Assembly: GCF_027570075.1 (NCBI RefSeq)
Contig: NZ_JAKMUS010000021.1
Location: 1-34,049, forward strand
Origin: Corynebacterium meitnerae
Lineage (GTDB): Bacteria > Actinomycetota > Actinomycetes > Mycobacteriales > Mycobacteriaceae
Length of the DNA stretch: 34,049 bases
Direction: 5' to 3'
Position 1 is the first letter of the stretch, and each line of letters begins with the position of its first letter. The notes below the pieces were generated by a model, which saw only the letters and a list, made by a program, of their open reading frames with translations, was not told where the DNA came from and did not search any database. Positions 30,694-34,049 of this stretch are shown here, one piece after another. The translations under genes and the position numbers were made by a program.

Positions 30694-32197
30694 TCGCGCG
30701 CTGCTCATTGCGTGGGGGACCTTCCTCGTTGGGGCTCTCACCTGGCCTTTCTGGCTCGTCTTCGTGCGCCCCGACGCGGCGTTGGCTACCCGCGACATGA
30801 TGGTGCTGCCCCACCCCTACCTCACCCATGCGTCACTTGGTTTCGGGGACTTGGCCGCCCGGAATGTGCCACAAGATGCCGTGCTGGCGGTGGTGGGGAT
30901 GGTTGTGCCGGCGACGTTCTTCGTGGCTATTGCCGTCACCGCCACCGCAGGGACTGCGGCGTGGGTGGGATCACGCCTGGGCTCATCCCCTTGGACTCGC
31001 GCCGCCGCCATGGCCGTGGCGGTGTGGAACCCCTTCGTGGTGGAGCGCCTCCTGCAGGGCCAGTGGTCCCTGGCCATGGTGGCGTGGCTGTTGCCGGCGG
31101 TGGCCTTCTGCCGTGGGCCCGGCCGTGTTCTGGCTATCTGGGGATGTTCGCTCACCCCCACCGGCGGCCTGTTCGCCCTGGCCACGGTGCTGTTGGTGCG
31201 GCGGTCAAAGCTCGCCATGGGTGCTGCGGTACTGGCCTGCCTGCCGTGGGTGGGTGCCACGGTACTGCAGGTCGTTGACGGGGCTGCCTCCCCAGAATCC
31301 GCTGCTGCTTTCGCCCCGCGCGCCGAGCAATACGCCGGTACCCTCGGCGCCCTCCTCGGCCTGGGCGGGATCTGGAACGCCGATGCGGTGCCGGCCTCCC
31401 GCTCGACCGGATTCGCTCTCGCTGGGATCGTCCTGTTCCTGGTGCTGGCCCTTGCACTGCGACGGGTGCCACGCGGCGTGCTTGTCCTCGCCGGTCTCGG
31501 CTTCGCGGTGCCACTGGTGTCCTGGTTGCTTCCTGGCCTCCAAGCCTGGATTGTCAGCCACGTCCCCGGAGGCGGACTGGTGCGGGATGCACAGAAATTG
31601 CTTGCCTTCGCCTTGCCCGCCTACGTGCTGGCGGCGGCGCGCTTATCCCGCGCTGACCTGGCTGGCGCGGCACTGGGCCTAGCACTCCTCCAAGTCCCGG
31701 ACGCCCCACGGGCGCTGGCGGTGCTCGCACCAGTGGAGGTCACAGTGCCTGACATTGATCACCGCGGCCGCGATGTCTTCTTCCCCGACCGCCCCACCCT
31801 GCTCACCCGCACCGATGGCGTGCCCGTGGTGGATCCCGCAACCAAGGCGATGAACGTGGTGGAATCCGGCGCACTCACCGTGGACGGTGTCCAAGTGGAT
31901 AGCCCCGCCCCGCGCTGGCAGGTAGCGGACGTACTGTTCAACAACGGCACGCTGGCCCCCGACGCCGCGGAGCGCGCCCAGTGGTATTTCTCCGACCCGC
32001 AGGTGGGCCTGGTTGCCCGGCCTGATGGGCCTGATGGGCACGGCGGGTACGTCCTTGAGGACACCGGCATCCCGGCTCGCCCGCTACCGCGCACCGGCCT
32101 CATCCTGCTCAGTCTGTGGTTCGCGGTACCGCTCCTGGCGTTGCTCGATCAACTCCGCGAACTTCCGCCCCGTCTCCTCCCACGAAAAGCGGGTTGA
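30677..32197 (+). CDS. Polytopic membrane protein of the mycomembrane cluster (Rv0226c type)
   Basis: A 506-residue protein with about ten hydrophobic segments up to residue 350 and one more near residue 475. A soluble part lies between (residues 355-465, VTVPDIDHRGRDVFFPDRPTLL onward). Early acidic residues in the first outside loop and the overall layout suggest a GT-C-like membrane glycosyltransferase. Synteny with mycobacterial Rv0226c supports an envelope role. The biochemical activity is not established by sequence. It starts with TTG at 30677, inside the end of the lmcA-like gene, which implies coupled translation. The 3' end overlaps the convergent glycosyltransferase gene by 114 bp. 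Confidence 0.82.
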   Translation: MSGGLSRALLIAWGTFLVGALTWPFWLVFVRPDAALATRDMMVLPHPYLTHASLGFGDLAARNVPQDAVLAVVGMVVPATFFVAIAVTATAGTAAWVGSRLGSSPWTRAAAMAVAVWNPFVVERLLQGQWSLAMVAWLLPAVAFCRGPGRVLAIWGCSLTPTGGLFALATVLLVRRSKLAMGAAVLACLPWVGATVLQVVDGAASPESAAAFAPRAEQYAGTLGALLGLGGIWNADAVPASRSTGFALAGIVLFLVLALALRRVPRGVLVLAGLGFAVPLVSWLLPGLQAWIVSHVPGGGLVRDAQKLLAFALPAYVLAAARLSRADLAGAALGLALLQVPDAPRALAVLAPVEVTVPDIDHRGRDVFFPDRPTLLTRTDGVPVVDPATKAMNVVESGALTVDGVQVDSPAPRWQVADVLFNNGTLAPDAAERAQWYFSDPQVGLVARPDGPDGHGGYVLEDTGIPARPLPRTGLILLSLWFAVPLLALLDQLRELPPRLLPRKAG

Positions 32198-33199
32198 CCA
32201 GGAACGAGCCAGATCACCCAGCCGCGCCAGAGCCGCCGGCTGAGCGATAAGTTCCCGCACCGTCTGCTTGAACTCAGACTCCGAATCAACCAGCACGCCG
32301 GTCTCCCCATCGATGATGGAATCCCGCAGGCCACCGGCTGACCGGTAGCCCACCGTGGGCACCCCATGCTGGGCGGCTTCCACCACGGCGATGCCCCAGC
32401 CTTCCTTGGCGGACGGCATCAGGTGCAGTGAGGCGCGGTCCAGCAAAGCATGCTTCAGGTCATCGCCGACATGCCCGTGGAACACCACCCGGTCCCCCAG
32501 CCCGGCGGCATAGTTCCGTAATTGGTCCTCCCACCAGCCGGAACCGATGATGTCCAGCACCACGCCGTGGAGGTCCCGCACCGCGTCAATCGCCTGCTCG
32601 ATGCGTTTGTGGGGGACGAGGCGGGAGAGGGTGGTGAGGTGGGGGCGGGCGTCGGGAAGCAAAATGGGCACATCCGCGGGCATGGGGTCGACACCGTTTT
32701 CAATGATGCTGATGTCACGGGCCCGCACGCCGAGTGCCACGAGGTCCTCCTTCGAGGCCTCCGACACCGTCACGTACGGCGCGCCCCGGTACACGCGCGG
32801 CGCCACGCGCGATTCCAGGAACCAGCCCAGCCGCCCGATGAACGGCCCCGCAACCGGCCACTGCTCCTTGTGGCAATGGTGGGTGAGCAGTACCACCGGC
32901 GCACGCGAGTACAGCCGCGCGAAGAACGGAATGCCGTTTTGCGTATCCACCACCACATCGGGCCGATGGCGCAGCACCGCAAACAGTGCCCGCAGGTAGA
33001 CGGTGTATTTCCCGCCGGCGCGCTCGAAGCGAATACCGTCGCGCGTGGAGCGCCGTGGCGCGTCCGTGTGCGCCGCGCTGCGATAAATCACCTCGTGCCC
33101 CCGCGCGGCCAGGTGCGCGCCGACTCGCTCCAGGTAGCGCTCACTTCCGCCGCCCTGCGGGTGGGTGGTGTCGCGCCAGCAGAGGAGGAGAATCTTCAT
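32084..33199 (-). CDS. GT4 family glycosyltransferase (Rv0225 type)
   Basis: A 371-residue cytosolic GT-B glycosyltransferase. The N-terminal glycine loop PQGGGSERYLERV binds the acceptor side. The C-terminal nucleotide-sugar domain starts at LTTLSRLVPHKRIEQAI and contains the E-x7-E motif in EGWGIAVVEAAQHGVPTVGY. The sugar donor and acceptor are unknown. Synteny with Rv0225, next to lmcA and mtrP homologues, suggests a mannosyl or glucosyl transfer in lipoglycan or glycolipid synthesis. TGCTACCAT on the minus strand (33217-33209) is an extended -10 that gives a leader of about 3 nt before ATG 33199. It diverges from the methyltransferase across 35 bp. Confidence 0.88.
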   Translation of the reverse strand: MKILLLCWRDTTHPQGGGSERYLERVGAHLAARGHEVIYRSAAHTDAPRRSTRDGIRFERAGGKYTVYLRALFAVLRHRPDVVVDTQNGIPFFARLYSRAPVVLLTHHCHKEQWPVAGPFIGRLGWFLESRVAPRVYRGAPYVTVSEASKEDLVALGVRARDISIIENGVDPMPADVPILLPDARPHLTTLSRLVPHKRIEQAIDAVRDLHGVVLDIIGSGWWEDQLRNYAAGLGDRVVFHGHVGDDLKHALLDRASLHLMPSAKEGWGIAVVEAAQHGVPTVGYRSAGGLRDSIIDGETGVLVDSESEFKQTVRELIAQPAALARLGDLARSWSTRFSWEETGRKFAELIEQRQERYREPQTEQDEAGAR

Positions 33200-33234
33200 C
33201 GCATGCCGATGGTAGCACCGCTATACTCCCCCCA
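33200..33234. promoter_or_regulatory. Face-to-face leaderless promoters of the GT4 and mtrP genes
   Basis: Within 35 bp a minus-strand extended -10 (TACCAT at 33214-33209) and a plus-strand -10 (TATACT at 33222-33227) point away from each other. Each is about 7 nt from its predicted transcription start, and each gene has a leader of 0-3 nt. The two polymerase sites would overlap and probably compete. Confidence 0.55.
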
Positions 33235-33975
33235 ATGTCCCTCCGCCGATTTGCTACCCTGCGGCGTTCCCTGCGCCTTCTCGCCGCCTTCCGCCACGAG
33301 CAAACCGCGCCCGCACAGTTCTACGGCCCGCTCGCACGTGACACGCGCATGCTTATCGACGCCTTCCTTCCCCTCCCCGGCCATTCCGTCTTAGACGTGG
33401 GCGGCGGCCCCGGCTACTTCGCTGATGCGTTCGCGGACACGTGGTACATCGGCTTGGAACCCAACGTGTCTGAGATGTCCGCCGCTGGCCTGACCGGCTA
33501 TGGCGCCGTGCGCGGCGACGGCACCGCTCTCCCCTTCCGTGACGGCTCCTTCGACGTGGTGTACTCCTCCAACGTCGCCGAGCACATCCCTGACTGGCAG
33601 GCCATGGGGGAAGAAATGCTCCGCGTGACTAAACCGGGTGGCCTGACCATTCTTAGCTACACCGTGTGGCTCGGCCCTTTCGGCGGCCACGAAACCGGAC
33701 TCTGGCAGCACTACATTGGCGGCGACTTCGCCCGCCGCTACTACGAAAAGAAGCACGGTCATCCCCCTAAGAACGTGTGGGGTACCTCCCTTTTCGCCGT
33801 CTCCGCCCGCGAGGGCCTGGCCTGGGCTCGGCACCTCGACGCCACCGGCCGCGCCGAACTCGTCGCCGCCTTCCCCCGCTACCACCCGCGCTGGGCGTGG
33901 TGGGTCACCCGCGTTCCCATCCTGCGCGAGTTCGCGGTGTCGAACCTGGTGCTCGTCCTCCGCTCGCCGTCCTGA
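33235..33975 (+). CDS. mtrP: SAM-dependent methyltransferase, MtrP type
   Basis: A 246-residue class I methyltransferase. Motif I reads VLDVGGGPGYFADAF near residue 47, motif II contains GLEPN, and motif post-I to IV includes RDGSFDVVYSSNVAEHIPDW. A basic N-terminal helix (SLRRFATLRRSLRLLAAFRHEQ) could associate with the membrane. Synteny with Rv0224c and corynebacterial MtrP (NCgl2764), needed for normal transport of trehalose mycolates, gives the proposed role; the methylated substrate is not known. The start at 33235 is chosen because TATACT (33222-33227) makes it leaderless and the family motif spacing fits. The frame is open upstream to 32986, but only as a shadow of the glycosyltransferase gene. 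Confidence 0.88.
   Translation: MSLRRFATLRRSLRLLAAFRHEQTAPAQFYGPLARDTRMLIDAFLPLPGHSVLDVGGGPGYFADAFADTWYIGLEPNVSEMSAAGLTGYGAVRGDGTALPFRDGSFDVVYSSNVAEHIPDWQAMGEEMLRVTKPGGLTILSYTVWLGPFGGHETGLWQHYIGGDFARRYYEKKHGHPPKNVWGTSLFAVSAREGLAWARHLDATGRAELVAAFPRYHPRWAWWVTRVPILREFAVSNLVLVLRSPS
33351..33361 (+). repeat. Dispersed word GCTTATCGACG, copy 10
   Basis: Inside the mtrP-like gene, read as L-I-D (M-L-I-D-A). Confidence 0.8.
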
Positions 33976-34010
33976 CCCGCCCCCCGCCTCCTCGCGCCCT
34001 CGCCCCCCGT

Positions 34011-34036
34011 GTGCACCATTTTCCAAAATCGTGCAC
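34011..34036. repeat. 26-bp palindrome at the right edge
   Basis: GTGCAC-C-ATTTT-CC-AAAAT-C-GTGCAC is an inverted repeat with complete arms apart from the paired C positions. It lies 36 bp after the mtrP-like stop, in a C-rich spacer. It could be an operator of the next gene, which is outside the window, or a terminator. Confidence 0.55.
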
Positions 34037-34049
34037 AACCCCTCTAAAA

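Noticed and set aside
4993..33361. The repeated word as a set of DnaA boxes or a replication origin
   Set aside because: TTATCGACG matches TTATCCACA at only seven of nine positions. The copies are dispersed rather than clustered and mostly lie inside genes.
1..34049. CRISPR array, insertion sequence or rRNA
   Set aside because: I saw no regularly spaced repeats with unique spacers, no transposase motifs and no rRNA-like sequence.

Overview
The window is an actinobacterial chromosome segment of high GC content (judged by eye). It almost certainly comes from a Corynebacterium or a close mycolic-acid-containing relative. Two things support this: the gene order cysI-cysX-cysH-cysD-cysN-cysY-cysZ, which is the corynebacterial assimilatory sulfate-reduction operon, and a block at the right end that mirrors the mycobacterial Rv0224c to Rv0237 neighbourhood. 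Many genes have a TANNNT -10 element placed about 7 nt before the start codon, as expected for the leaderless mRNAs common in these bacteria.

Layout. Positions 29-6628 (minus strand) hold the tightly coupled operon cysI-X-H-D-N-Y-Z, which turns sulfate into sulfide through APS and sulfite. Across a regulatory region with McbR-like boxes lies a plus-strand gene for a strikingly shortened FprA-type ferredoxin reductase homologue (6890-7462). Positions 7587-10206 hold a three-gene unit: a Na/Pi symporter, a charged cytosolic protein and a PstS-like lipoprotein. It sits behind tandem 11-bp repeats resembling a PHO box. A Fic AMPylator with an operator-like promoter follows (minus), then a heterodimeric ABC exporter pair (11491-15107), a Gln/Gly/Tyr/Asn-rich membrane protein (minus), a DUF1707 protein, alanine aminotransferase AlaT, a palindrome-rich convergent intergenic region, UDP-glucose dehydrogenase (minus), an AbiEi/DUF559-like protein, dCTP deaminase (minus) and tRNA-Gly(CCC).

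The right third is devoted to the cell envelope: a lipase-like hydrolase, a VanW protein, the LpqI/NagZ-like lipoprotein, a DUF2613 peptide, arabinofuranosyltransferase AftD, the TmaT-type acyltransferase, a short LmcA/DUF3068 protein, a polytopic membrane protein (Rv0226c type), a GT4 glycosyltransferase and the MtrP-type methyltransferase. Their relatives act in arabinogalactan and lipoarabinomannan synthesis and in export of trehalose mycolates. Several of these genes overlap tail to tail.

The most unexpected signal fits no single gene. An 11-base word, GCTTATCGACG, occurs exactly ten times in 34 kb, five per strand. It is read in at least five different codon contexts, sometimes forcing rare codons and once supplying a stop codon. 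A base-composition estimate would predict far fewer than one copy. Together with the Na/Pi symporter plus binding-protein operon and the miniaturised FprA homologue, this is the main candidate for something undescribed.
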